Shown here one piece after another: positions 28,555 through 40,346 of a DNA stretch of 64,000 nt; positions within the stretch are counted from its first letter, which is position 1, and the number at the start of each line of letters is the position of its first letter. Source of the DNA: Furcasterigmium furcatum (taxonomy: Eukaryota > Ascomycota > Sordariomycetes > Glomerellales > Plectosphaerellaceae); NCBI GenBank assembly GCA_001599815.1, contig BCIA01000004.1:2012047-2076046 (forward strand). Reading direction: 5' to 3'. The position numbers and the translations under genes are program-made. A model generated the notes under the pieces. It had not been told where the DNA came from. It ran no database searches and was given only the letters and a program-made list of their open reading frames with translations.

Positions 28555-31500
28555 GGCGTCGAGGCCGAATGGCTGTCTCCGGCGCCTTGATGGAAGATGC
28601 GAAGCGACTTGGAAGAGCGCGGTCTGGATTCAGAACTTTTCAGCGTTCTCGCAGTGTGACAAGGGAGAGAGCAAGACGGTTGGGTTGACTGGCAGCATGG
28701 AGCGCACTTGTTGTTCATATGTCTCGCCACCCGTGCCAGCCTTGACAAGCGTGGTCACCCCCATTTCGGGCCTCTGCAGACGCCATCAGGATGACCGTCA
28801 GATCTGTCTTAGCGAGGCCCCTGGCGATTCCAAATAGTCTCTAATCCGCGGACACTAATTGGCGGCACATCAGCTAAGCTTACCCGCCGTGCACCATGAT
28901 TCTAGCCCCAGCAGCCGCAAGCAACGAAGCCGATGGGCTTGCGGAGGCAGAATCTTCCCTCAGCCGCCAAGCGATGCAAGGTGAGGAAGATCTCGAAGCG
29001 AGCTGTGGCTGTCGGTTGCGGCACCAATGAAGTCAAAGAAATAAAGCCAAAGAAATACAGCCATTGAGATATGGGACTGGGATGATCAGGTTCTCCAGGC
29101 TTGGCCGTTAGTGCCACACAGCCAGCAGCGCGGGCGACAGCAAGCCGCCCCCAAAGCGGCCACTTAATTAGTGGACGTTGGTGCTGAAAGTGATTCCTCG
29201 AAGAAGCCTTAGCAAGGTTTGACAGTTATTTGCGTCCCGAGACAGCTGGGGAGTGGCTGGAACACCAGCCCCGCCGTTGGGGAAAGCAATAACAGCAGGC
29301 CATTTGCTCGGGAGACATGAGATCCGTCCGACATCTATCCCAAAGTCGGCGGAACCACAGAATGCAGGCTGCATGTTAGTATGCGGCTGCGTAGCAGCTG
29401 TCTGTTTTGACTCTTCGTACCTTGGTGCATACTTACCGGTAGTTGTGAGTGACCAACATTCTGCTACCTGACGCTTCAGTGGCCTACTAAATCCTGGTCC
29501 TCAATATCGCCATCAGATCAACAAGCAACTGCGATCATGGAACCAACAGATGTCGTCTTGGCACTTTTTAAGCACTGCAAGGCCAGCCGACGTGGTGATC
29601 CTGCGGCGATATCAAATGATAGAAGAGCCAAAATTGGAGAGTTCAGTCCAGTTGCAGCCATTTCCCTGTCAGCCATGGCGGGAAACCACAAGTTGATGCT
29701 CAACAGCAAATCTCAGCTTTCGAACTTGCCTTTCCGATGATGTGGTTGCCATATATGATATCTCTTGCTCATTCTGCATTGGTGATTTCAGAGAGGCCGC
29801 CGCTGACCTGGTGACGGCGCCGCGGTGTCACCAGACTGGCATCAGGGGCCTGGCTAAAGGAAACCATGTTTTCCATCTTGAGGACGGCGCGTCCTCGAGG
29901 GTTTATGCAGCCTTTATAGGCCCGCCAAGCACATTCGAGGGTTTACCTAGCCCTGAAGGTGACCAAGAATGCCGTATCGGTGAGAGTCTAGTGGGCAGAC
30001 AATGGTATCCCCTGTGGCCCTCTTCTTGAAACCATGACAGAAAGGTTGCAAGTGAGGAGAATAGGAAAAGTGACATACACGAACAAGAGGATTTATTGAC
30101 TACATGTTACATTATTTGAGGCAGCTGTTACGGGACATCCAAATGGACCCCGCCAGACTGTCGGGTCCTGCGGAAACCCCGTCTCAACTGCCTAGATTAT
30201 CGACCTTCTTCCAGCACATGTCCAGAAAAGATCAAACAAGGTTCTAATCAGGCCCAAGGTCCCGTGTGAGCTCCATTATGCGCGTTGTCGGCGGCGGGGC
30301 CGGTAGTCGGACAGAGTCCGACGAAGGCCGGGGGCTGCCCCCTCGTTGTGGGGAGAGCCGGAAGCGCCAACGGACATCCTGGTGTCACATGAGCAGCTCG
30401 GGCATATCTACCCTTGAATCCCCGTCTTGAGTATCAAGGGTTTGATCCTGGCAGCGGGGAGAAGCCCCCGGTTCTCCGGAACTCCCCGACTACAGGTCCA
30501 GCCCATGACCTTTGATAGCTACATTGGGCCAGTTGATAAGCCGCTTCGATCAACGCCCGTGGCTCGCTGTATGTACTGTAATAGGAGTGTATCTCCTTTC
30601 CCAGAAAGGCAACGTTGTGAGAGATCATGGTTTGTAGCACGTGAGCCGCCCTGTTCTAAAGGCGCCGGAGGAAAGATGAGACTTCGGTCCCTGAACAAGC
30701 GTCTTGGTGCACATGTCACCCCTCATTCTCCTGACTAAAGGTTGCACTGCACATGGGTTGCAAACGCCCGCCCGCGAGACGGGGGACATCCAACAATCGG
30801 ACGTCAGTTCGTGGGGTACGTCGGTGGTGTGCCCTGGTCGTGCGGGCGATCCTGCCCACATGGAGGTTGGTCTGGACCCTCATCGCTTCCTTTGTCCAAC
30901 AAGTGCTGCAGACTCGGAAAAGAATTCGGGAGTTGTCGTGATGGCACATAGCGTCCTTATCACATCCAGATCATCTCTGCAACAGCCTGTATCTTCTCTT
31001 CTGGCAATCTGTCGCTCACGGGGCTCGCGGTGTCTTCTTGCCAAGCGCAGTACTCAAGTCGTGCGACTCCTGTCAGCCCTATCTGGCGTAAAATCACCGA
31101 GCCTGGGCATGCAAAGAGGCCGCCGCTTTTCCGCTGGTGCATGAATGACGTTGCATCGGTTGTGAGGATGCACGCCAACCCCGCAACGTTGGCCAAGTTA
31201 AGCTTGTATTTAAGCACCAACTAGGCACGCCACCCGACCCGGCACCGTTGAGGGCCAAGGCCAATGAACGGTACTGTCGGCATCATTTCTAGGCCCGGTC
31301 CCCTTGTTATCACGACCTGTATGGCCAGCGACGGGGAGGACGCGAATAGTGCCCCGCAAGAACCCTCACGGCTTAGTTTTGATCGTCACGAGTGGGTTGG
31401 CAAACCTGGAGAAGAGTTTGCAACGGAAAGGGGATTTGGGATACTCCAGTGTCGATCAGTCCCCATCTTGAACGATGGGCCACCTTATCCCCTGGATTGG

Positions 31501-31913
31501 GTCGCCCGACGCCTCGACGTGGCGATCGAGAAGAATTCCATCATTGGAAAGAGCGCCACCTTCGTCAGTGCAGTGTATCAGCGAGGAGCTATTACGGAAC
31601 GGTTGTATCACGGTCCCACCAACAGGGGAGAGCGCGAGTGCGTGACCATCACCTCTGCAACATCCCCCACGTAAACCGGGGACGAATCTGTCTCACTGCA
31701 GATCTGGGGCACCTATTGTCGGTCACTAACGGAAACAGGCAGGTTGACATGGCATAATTTGCGGAGAAGATGAGGGAGTTCGTCATCATGGAGAAGTATA
31801 AGGCCGACTGGCCACCCTCATGATGCGCGTCTCTCTGCCACATCTGCGCCCGAGTCTCACCTCACTGCCCAGAAAACCAGCAGAAGCGAGAGATTCCATA
31901 GGCCTACCTCATC
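28555..31913. other. 3.3-kb gene-poor region
   Basis: No reading frame here resembles a known protein and none is long. Features seen are a perfect 7-bp-arm palindrome at 30306-30322 and an AT-rich patch around 30050-30115. The last stretch before 31914 is the promoter of the MFS transporter. No tRNA, transposon end or CRISPR-like array was seen. Confidence 0.5.
30306..30322. repeat. Palindrome GTCGGAC-AGA-GTCCGAC
   Basis: A perfect inverted repeat with 7-bp arms and a 3-base spacer. It contains CGG-N7-CCG, the geometry of an inverted Zn2Cys6 half-site pair. It lies 1.6 kb upstream of the MFS transporter. Function is inferred only. Confidence 0.4.
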
Positions 31914-33655
31914 ATGGCTTCAAACACTGAAAACAAACATCCCGATGGAGATGTCAACCAGGCCGCCAGGTTCGCGGAGACCGAAGAGATCCTCAAGGTC
32001 GCGCCCCAGGCTCTCGACTACTCTGGCGCTCATGAGAAGACCGACCCCCGAGAGCTGGCCCTCGTCAAGCGCCTTGATTGGATGATCATGCCCATACTAT
32101 GGGCAATGTATTGGCTGAACTATCTTGTAAGCCTTTGGTCCTATCCTGTCGAGCTGTCGTATGAGAGTCCCTGCTGACCTGAAGCAAACAGGACCGAAAC
32201 GCCATTGCACTTGCTCGCCTCAACACGCTTGAGAAGGACCTCAACCTGACGGACACCGAGTACCAGACCTGCGTCTCCATCCTGTTTGTCGGCTATGTCC
32301 TGGTTGGCATTCCCGCCAACATGGTGGTGGTTCGCGTGAGGCCCTCGATCTGGATGGCCTCCTGCATGACGGTCTGGGCCATTATCAGCGGACTCACGGC
32401 TCTCAGCCATAACTATATCGGACTGCTCATGACGCGATTCTTCCTCGGCATCACAGAGGCGCCGTACTATCCCGGTGCCCTGTACATCCTGGCGACATTC
32501 TACACACGCAAGGAGCTCGCCACGCGCATTTCTATCCTCTACACTGGAAACATCCTTGCCACGGCATTCGCTGGGCTGATCGCGATTGGCGTCTTCAAGA
32601 TGGACGGAATGTGAGTGTTGCCTACGACCTTACAAAATGGAACTCGGCTGACCCAGTGAAGGGCCAATCTCGCGGGATGGCAGTGGCTGTTCATCCTCCA
32701 AGGTGCTGTGAGTAACATGCTCCCATGAACCTCCCACCGTGATAGCAGGCATTAACCAAGAGGGCAGGTGACTTTGGTGGTCGCACTCATTGCATTCTTC
32801 ATCCTGCCAGATGAGCCCCTGACGACCCGATGGCTCAGCGAGGAGGAACGGGCGCTCGCCCACGAGCGCATCCAGAGGGACACCGTCGGAAACCAGGGCC
32901 AGACGACCAGCTGGTCCGGCATCCTCGAAGCCGCCAAGGACCCCAAGGTCTGGCTGTTCGTCCTAATGCAGCACTGCCACTTGGGCGCCAACGGGTTCAA
33001 GAACTTCTTCCCCACGGCCGTCAAGACCCTCGGATTCGACCAGGAGATTACCCTGGCGCTCACCTGCCCGCCGTACCTGATCGCCGGCGCCATCTCCATT
33101 CTGTGGTCATGGTCATCCGGGCGGTTCAATGAGCGGACCTGGTAAGCGCCGTCACAGCTGCCGTGGTTTGGAATTACCTTGCTGACCGGGACAGGCACAT
33201 CACAATTGCCAAGGCGGTCGCGGTCTTTGGATTCGTCTTGGGCTGTGCGACGTTGAACGTCGGTGCTCGATACTGTAAGTGAACATGCCAACGCAACCCT
33301 GAGGGAGGGGTCATCTTGCTGACACGTATCAGTCGCCATGTGCGTCTTCTCCATTGGAACCTACGCCGTAAACAGCATTATTCTGGGATGGGTTTCAAAC
33401 ACGTGCTCTCAGACCAGGGAGAAGAAGGCCTGCTCGCTGGCCATCGTCAACTGCATCGCGGTGTCGTCCTTCATCTGGACTCCGTACATGTGGCCCAAGT
33501 CCGACGAGCCCCGGTACGTCATGGCCATGTCGTCCAGCGCGGCGCTCAGCATCGCGACGGCTGCTGGCGCCTGGGGCATGAGGATCTGGCTCAAGAAGGA
33601 AAACAAGAAGATTCGGCAATCGGAGAACGAGTCGACGTTATTCTATGCTTACTAA
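31914..33655 (+). CDS. MFS transporter, anion:cation symporter (Dal5/allantoate permease-like) family
   Basis: A plasma-membrane importer of small organic anions. Exons are 31914-32126, 32192-32610, 32662-32707, 32768-33141, 33195-33274 and 33333-33655, giving 484 residues in 12 predicted helices. Family marks are RLDWMIMPILWAMYWLNYLDRNAIALARL, NMVVVRVRPSIWMA, MTRFFLGITEAPYYPGALYI, GWQWLFILQGA and FILPDEP. The second intron uses an AAG acceptor (…CAGTGAAG); the earlier CAG would run into TGA. Substrates in this family include allantoate, nicotinate, pantothenate, choline sulfate and sulfonates. The nearby sulfatase makes a sulfur compound a reasonable guess. Confidence 0.85.
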
Positions 33656-34020
33656 AGTCTAGGCCATGGCGGCAAAGGATGGCGGCTTCAATGGAGCCGA
33701 TCCCATGGGTGGCTGGCTCTGTAGAAACCACTGATGGACGCGAGCGGCAAATGAGGCCTCGGCCAGAACTATCGTACATCGATGCGCTTCGCTTAACATT
33801 GTTTCTTTGCTGAAAACTGCATCGCCTGGGTCGTGAAACCGGTGATAAGAGCAAGGCCAAACCTCTCCAAGGTTGCTGTGGCTTGTGGGTGAGTGAGGTG
33901 TGTCATCTGGGAGTGCAGATGCTGGGCGGTGTGTGTCTTTCGGGTCTCAGTGAAATGCTGATGTCTTCAGAATGAGGATGCCGGCGTTGACTGATGGTTC
34001 TCGTCGTCGAAGATGCTGGC
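33656..34020. other. Convergent 3' region
   Basis: The stretch between the MFS transporter stop and the stop of the small minus-strand gene. No gene seen. Confidence 0.45.
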
Positions 34021-34392
34021 TCAGGTGCTCGAGTCTCCACTCTGGCTGTCCGAGGCGCTGCTCTTCTCTTGGGCAGCAAGAAGAGCCTCCCTCCTCTGCT
34101 GATTCCGCTTGCCGATGATGCGCAGTGTGTTCTTCCTCTCAAACTCGCTCATCTCCGCCCAGTTGCCGATGCGTGAGATCGTCCCGTCCGTGTTGACGAC
34201 GACGGGCCCCATGGCGTCCATGCTGACGGAACTGCCGACGCTGAGCTTGGTTGCGCCGTCTGCTGACGGGTCGTTGGGCGGGAGCGCGAGAGGCGCGGTG
34301 GGCTTGTTGTCGCTCATGGTGCGCTGGATGATGCGGCGAACTGGTGTGTGGTTTAGTTGGCCGACCCTTATTCTCTGGAAGATTTTGAGCAT
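34021..34392 (-). CDS. Small conserved fungal protein, function unknown
   Basis: 123 residues from the first Met, or 98 residues from the Met at 34317 (MSDNKPTAPL). The C-terminal half, with VVVNTDGTISRIGNWAEM, then SEFERKNTLRIIGKRNQQR, has the look of a conserved core: a short beta turn followed by a long basic helix. The first 25 residues are Arg-rich and free of acids (MLKIFQRIRVGQLNHTPVRRII), like a mitochondrial presequence, so alternative starts may set location. I recall similar short proteins in other ascomycetes but no assigned function. The Ser/Asp-rich tail ends at the stop. Confidence 0.65.
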   Translation of the reverse strand: MLKIFQRIRVGQLNHTPVRRIIQRTMSDNKPTAPLALPPNDPSADGATKLSVGSSVSMDAMGPVVVNTDGTISRIGNWAEMSEFERKNTLRIIGKRNQQRREALLAAQEKSSASDSQSGDSST

Positions 34393-35148
34393 TGCTGGTG
34401 CGTGTGTCTTGATGAATTGTTGAGGATGAATCTCGACACTGGCGGAGAACGTGCTAGAACTTGCCCGGAGGAACCAGTGGCAGTGCGGAGTGGATCCCTA
34501 TCCCCTGTGGCTCGCCCTGAGGCTTGGTGTGGGGCGCGGAACAGAAGCTGGGGACACTGGCGCTGGAAGGACACTGGAGTCTGGCCTCCGTCTGTCCTTT
34601 CTCATCTACTTCATTCACTCATCGCCGAGTACTAATTAGCATTCAAGAGCTATCATCACTTTGCTAGTGCCTTCGTTGCTTCGATTACGTCGATCTTGGA
34701 CAGAGAAAAAGAAGTTTCCCTGAACACAGGCCATAGGCTTCTTCCGAAAAGCCGCTGAGACTTGTCGCGCGCTGCGGTCTTGACAGGCTGTTTAGATGCC
34801 GTCCTTGTTTCCGACCTTCATCAGGACCGACCATGGATGAAGTGAGGGAAGGTCGTGCTACCGATACCGTCAATGCCAAGTCGACTCGAGATCAAGCATA
34901 CCACACGCATCTCGGTCAGTCACCACAGCGGGAATAGTTAGTGATGGACCCGAGATCCGAAGCCCCGAGTCCAGATGGTCACCTCAAGGACCAATCCCAA
35001 TCACGCCATATAGCGCCATGCCGCTAGAGGCCGATGCCAGCACTGGTGTCACCATCCACGGCCGTGGTTGACTTCTCCGTCTCCCCGCGCCCAAATCCGC
35101 TCATCCCCGGAACGCCCTCCAGCTCCGTCAGTCAGGGCCATCGTCATC
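34393..35148. other. Divergent promoter region
   Basis: Between the small minus-strand gene and the Zn2Cys6 gene. No gene seen. Confidence 0.4.
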
Positions 35149-37423
35149 ATGTCTGCGCCAACAAACACTCGCCCGCATTCAATAGCCTCGCTATTATCCT
35201 TCGACCTCCGGACGCCAGCTTCAGGGACTACCCGAGATGACCAGGTATATGCGTCTCCGTATAGTCCCGACCCCGCGCCGAGGGAGGCTCCCGAGACCGT
35301 CACATTCACAGGCGACGACGAGAGTCAACCTCAGACGACCGCCAAACGTCGGCGCCTCATCACAACGGATTTCACTCGAAGGAAGCGCGCCGTCACGGCG
35401 TGTCAATTCTGCCGAGTTCGAAAGACGAAATGTGACAACGTTCGACCGCAGTGCGGCTACTGTGTGCGCCATCAGGCCAAGTGCGTGTACGGGGATGCCG
35501 ACGTGGACGTGGAGGAGGCGGAAGCTAGATCGAGCGACATCTCCGTGTCCAACGAGCAACTCATGGGGCGCCTCGATGAGATCAAGGAGATGCTGCAGAG
35601 AACATCTCTGTCCATAGCAGCCTGCTCGACACCATCCACGACAACCGCTTCTCTTGTCACAGGTGCAGCAACGCCGTCCCGCCCGGCGGACATGGCCCCG
35701 GCGACGACGGCTCCCTGGAAGAGATTTTCATCAGATCGGACCTATCCAATGAGTGAGATGGGAAATTCTGTGGCATCAGGCGGTCAGAAAACGATATTCT
35801 CAGCGCTGCGATGTGAATCGCTACTGAGATGGCCCTGCTTAGCAAGTGTCGTACCAGAAGACGTGGCTGGTGTCGACTCGTTTGCCTTGAGCGCCGGGTA
35901 TGAAGAGAAGAGGAAGATCCAAGGGGCGGACAGCAGGCGAGGCATCAGCGAAGAGGATTTCATTCCGTTGTGCAAGAAGTTCCTCATCGAGGTACATCCA
36001 CGGAACCCCGTCTTGGATGAGATCGAGCTGATGCGCCACGCTCGTTCTGTGGCAGAAAATGGGCTCAAGTGGGATTCGGGGTCATGCCTTGTGGTATGTG
36101 ACATGCTGAAGCGTCCGTTTCTCCGACATTCCTAACTTTTTTCAGCTCCTCGCATGTGCTCTGGCTGCCTATACCACGCCTTGGATCAAACCCGTGGATG
36201 ATCTTCAGCTACCGCTGGACGACGGTCACTGGAAAGCGTCCATCGACGAAGAGGATCAGGCAGGGGCTGAATCCTACTACATCGCCGCTCAAAAGAGGTT
36301 GGGCTTGCTGGGAAACCACATCCAGGATATACAGTGCTGCTTCTTCGCAGCCATTTTCGAAAAGTTCTCCATGCGCCCGTTGAGAGCTTGGTTCCAGATT
36401 CAACAGGCATGCAACCGTCTCGAGGCTCGATTAAGGCAACGCGGTGAACGCCCTGGAGTGCCCTTTCAGCAAACGAATCCCGACGACTACCATCTCGAAC
36501 AGCGACTGTTCTGGTCCTGCTTCAGGGCCGAGAGGTTCGTGCTCCTGTCCTCCTAGATGTCGACTGTACTGACATATTGTAGCGAGCTGGTATTTGAGCT
36601 CGGTTTCAACCCTGGCTCGCTAGAGACCTTTCTCTATCCTGACGCCTTCCCTTCTCCCCCTGATGACATCTTCACGCATCCTTCTCCCGACAACAGCTCA
36701 AGTCATGGTCTAGATGAGGAGCTGCGTCAGGTCAAGGAGCGAGGCTGGTGCTACTATTTGGCTGAGATATCCGTCCGAAGGACCGTCGATGAGATGCTTG
36801 ATATGCTCTACAGACACGGGGAGTCTTACTGGTTGAAGAACCCAGCCCAGCTTGTTCGCCAGTACCACGAGTGCGAGCAGCAAGTCTCATCATGGTATCC
36901 TCAAACGCCCAATGTTGGTTCAAGGCCATTCTTTTAACAGATTTGCAGGCATTATCATATCCCAGCTATCGTGCAATACTCCGACGACGTCATCCCCAAC
37001 GAAGAGTTCGCAAGCGGCCTGCAAGGACGCGCGCGGCTTTGGAAGGAGTATGCGCTGCGTCCAGTCCTTTACTACGTCCTTCACACGACTGCAGATCAAC
37101 AAGCAGTCCCCGAAGCCAGAGCGCTGGCAGCCAAAGAACTCCAGCTCTCCGCCGGGATCATCTATAGCTCGGCATTTCACCGACGACACGGCGGCACGTG
37201 GCTTATATGCCGAAAGATCTTCACCGCAGCATGTATCCTCATCGCGGGAGCTCTCAATCAGCAACGAGTCGACCCTCCTCAGGAATGGCCGTCTCTCATC
37301 GTCCTGGCTATCCAGTCCCTGCAACGCTGGGGTCGAGACGCATCCGACATTGAACGAATGGCAAACGTTCTTCAACACATGTACCAGGAGACCTGCAGGG
37401 AGGTTGGGCGTCTTGAAGGATAA
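35149..37423 (+). CDS. Zn2Cys6 transcription factor
   Basis: A nuclear regulator with a binuclear zinc cluster at residues 85-112 (C-X2-C-X6-C-X6-C-X2-C-X6-C, from CQFCRVRKTKC to CVRHQAKC), preceded by basic KRRR and RRKR runs. Exons are 35149-36093, 36146-36534, 36583-36894 and 36949-37423, 706 residues. The downstream half is helical, with AAQKRLGLLG, IQDIQCCFFAAIF, RPLRAWFQIQQACN and FWSCFRAESELVFELG, matching the xylanolytic/fungal-specific middle region. Start: ATG at 35149 (CATCATGTC); earlier in-frame codons are non-ATG. It converges on the sulfatase with 49 bp between stops, so it is a candidate local regulator. Confidence 0.85.
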
Positions 37424-37472
37424 TAGACGAGCGGACCGTGTAGATGTATCTTCTCGGCCTACGGGCAGCCCT

Positions 37473-39193
37473 CTAGAAGAATTTGGTGATCTTGAACTCA
37501 TGACCGGGATCAAACATCCCCGTCTCCGCATAATACACCTCCCAATGACGAATCATGCGCTCCAGCAAATCCCGCTTTTCGTCAGCCAAGTCCCTCAGCT
37601 CACCAGGGTCACTCTGCAGATCGTACAGCTCCCACTTGTCCTTGCCCCGGGGAGCATTCATGTACAGAGCCTTCCAGTGCCCTTCTCTGATAGCACGATG
37701 GCCGAAGAGCTCCCACCCGGTGATCTCTTTCTCCTCGTCATGGAATCCCACAGGGTTATTCTGCAAGTGCGGGACCCACGATGCCCCGCGGACAGGAACC
37801 ACCTCTCGCCCCCTAAAATTGGCTCCCGGCAAGGGAACCTTTGCGAGGTCGAGGATCGTCGGGAGGATATCCATGACTGTTGCGAACGAGTCCGTGTGCG
37901 ACCCGGACCTCGCAAGGGAGGGGTATCGGATCAGGCAGGGACATCTGATCCCGCCCTCGGTGATCCACGTCTTGAAGCCCCGCGACGGCGCCATCGAGGC
38001 GCAAGCCCACTCGGCGCCGTACCAGATGTAAGAGTCTGCCGCACCCATGTTCTCGAGCGAGTTGTCGTAGTACTTGTTGATAATCTTCGGTATCGTGCCG
38101 GTGTTGCCCATCATGGGTATGGCCTCCAGCATGGCCCCCTCGGCGCCATTGTCTGACATGAAGAGGATGAACGTGTTGTCCAGCTCCCCCGTGGCCTCGA
38201 GGTGATCGACCACGCGCCCGATGTTAGAGTCGATAAGGTCAACCATTGCCGCGTAGACCTCCATCTTTCGAGCAGATTCGGCCTTTTCGGCAGGGGACAT
38301 TTTGTCCCACAGCTCGACCGTCATCGGCGCAGGTTCGACGTCGTCGGCGATGAGGCCCAGGTCAACGAGTCGCTGCAGCCTCCGCTGACGCAGCACCGCT
38401 GGTCCCTCATCATAGACGCCTTTGTACTTCTCGATCGTCTCTCGGGGTGCCTGCAGTGGCCAGTGCGGTGCTGTAAATGGAAGATAGGCGAAGAAGGGCT
38501 GCTCTGGGTCCTCTTTCTCCTTCAAGTAGTTGATCAACTTATCGGAGAAAGTCGTTGTAGAGTAAAAGTCGCTCGCGATGTGGTCGGGGTTCTTCCGGTC
38601 GAGGAACTGGTCATCTTGCATCCAGAAGCGCCCGGCATTCATGGGGGTGAAGAAACCATGCGAAGGGTCGTCGAGCTGAGGCTCGTAGTTGAAGTGGTTG
38701 TGGCATCCGGACAGGAAGACGTAGCTCTTGTCGAAGCCCCGAGAACAGGGTGCCGTTTCTTTGCTGGTTCCTAAGTGCCTGCGCCAGCGTCAACAAACTA
38801 TTAACACACGAGTCGACTGGAGTCGTACCATTTCCCCGACATGAGGGTGTGGTACCCAGCGTCTTGCAGGATCTCGGTCAGGGCCGCGACGCGGAAGTTG
38901 AGATAACCCTCGTAGCCAGCTCGGTCCTTGTACGCTTCGCGATGCCCAGCCATGTGCTCGGTCATCTGACCAAGACCGGCTATGTGGTTGTCTGTTCCGG
39001 AGAACAGCATACTCCTTGTAGGTGAGCACGCCGAAGCCGTGTGGAAGTTGGTCAACCGCACACCGGTCTGGGAGAGGCGGTCGAGATTTGGAGTGGCGAT
39101 TTCTGAGCCGAAGCAACCGATGTCGCTATACCCAAGGTCATCAGCCACGATGACGAGGAAGTTGGGGCGTCGGCCAGCTGGAGGGGAACTCAT
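37473..39193 (-). CDS. Sulfatase (alkyl/aryl sulfatase type)
   Basis: Hydrolyses sulfate esters. Exons are 38829-39193 and 37473-38778, 556 residues. The formylglycine signature is CSPTR, with the catalytic Cys56; metal-binding Asp pair is in VADDLGYSD. Further family blocks are MSGKWHLG (Lys and His of the active site, across the intron), LPFTAPHWP, FMSDNGAEG (Asp-Asn metal ligands) and SRGFKTWITEGGIRCP. No signal peptide is present, so it probably acts in the cytosol on imported esters, as proposed for yeast Bds1. The intron at 38779-38828 is GTACGA...GCGCAG. The acceptor chosen gives WHLG. Confidence 0.9.
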
Positions 39194-40346
39194 GGTGGCG
39201 TAGGAACCTTGCGGTGAGGCAGAAAACGGGTGCTGCAACGAGAATGGCTGGACCTTGTCTCTGTACCATCCACAGAGTCCATGTCGTGATGTGGCTTTCC
39301 AGAGCTCAAGTATGCCTCTCGGTCTGCAGGAATTCCACCGCGTGGTCTTTCATCCCATCACGCATTTCATGGATCGAGTCTCGTCATCGGTCCAGAACTG
39401 TCGATGCGAGAAATATCGGTCGAGGTGGTAAGTTAGGATTGGCGTAAGTCTCAGAGTCCACGGGGTAAGACGGAGATGGGGAGCTTGACGTATCCGCTCA
39501 CCGACTCATCTCCGTCCATCCCCGTGCACTAAAGTCTTCGCTAAAGTCTTGGGCGTCCTTCCTGTCCAATCTTGCCCCTCCCTCTCCAGTGCCTCCGCAT
39601 GATTGCCAGGTTCGTTTATATGGTCATCTCTACGTGGTCCCAGATGGGCAAAGTTCATGCTTCTAGCACATGGCAAAGGGTTTATGGCTTTGCTCATGTT
39701 GAAGTGCTCCTTCTCAGACATGTTATTTATAGACCTGAGTCTCTCCCTGTCAGGGACCATAAGAGCCTTATTACTTTCCATTGTTCTGCGTAACTTCAAC
39801 TTGACAAGCTCTGCAAGTCTGTGGCTACATCGTCTGGTCACAGCACCGCTCGCATAGAGAGTCATGTCAAAGTTCCGAGTCCGTCTACCCCCGTTTCGTC
39901 CGTCAAAATCCCGGCTTGGAGTCCAGGCTCAGCGTATTTAACCAATGGCAACCCCACGACTTGTGGTAGCTTCGATCACGTCATTCCTCAAAACGCCCCC
40001 TGAACCGACGGACAACCCACTCGGGACAAGGATTCCCGCTTATCGCCCCCATAAACATGTTGTGGCCCAGGGAGTTTCTGTTGGCGGCTGCAGGCCTCAA
40101 AGCAACATCTTTACTACTTGCCCGTTCTCAGCTGCAAGGATACAGGTGAACGCCAGGTTTTGACGCTGTTTAGAGCGTGTTGCGTGATCAGGATCCATTA
40201 TTGCGAGAGTTTCTACTCCCAGGGACCAGCGGTTCGGAGCGCAACGACAATTCGAGATATCAGCAACATCCTTATAAGGACGAGCAGTCCCCGAGATCAA
40301 CGACGACAATGCCTCATCCAGCCAGAACAACGAAACCAACGCAGTC
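39194..40346. other. Divergent promoter region of sulfatase and sugar transporter
   Basis: No gene seen. A TATAAG element at 40273-40278 sits about 70 bp before the transporter ATG. Confidence 0.45.
40273..40278 (+). promoter_or_regulatory. TATA-like box of the sugar transporter
   Basis: TATAAG, 69 bp upstream of the ATG at 40347. Inferred from position. Confidence 0.4.

Noticed and set aside
28555..31913. Transposon remnant or CRISPR-like array in the gene-poor stretch
   Set aside because: No terminal repeats, target-site duplications, transposase-like frames or regular spaced repeats seen.
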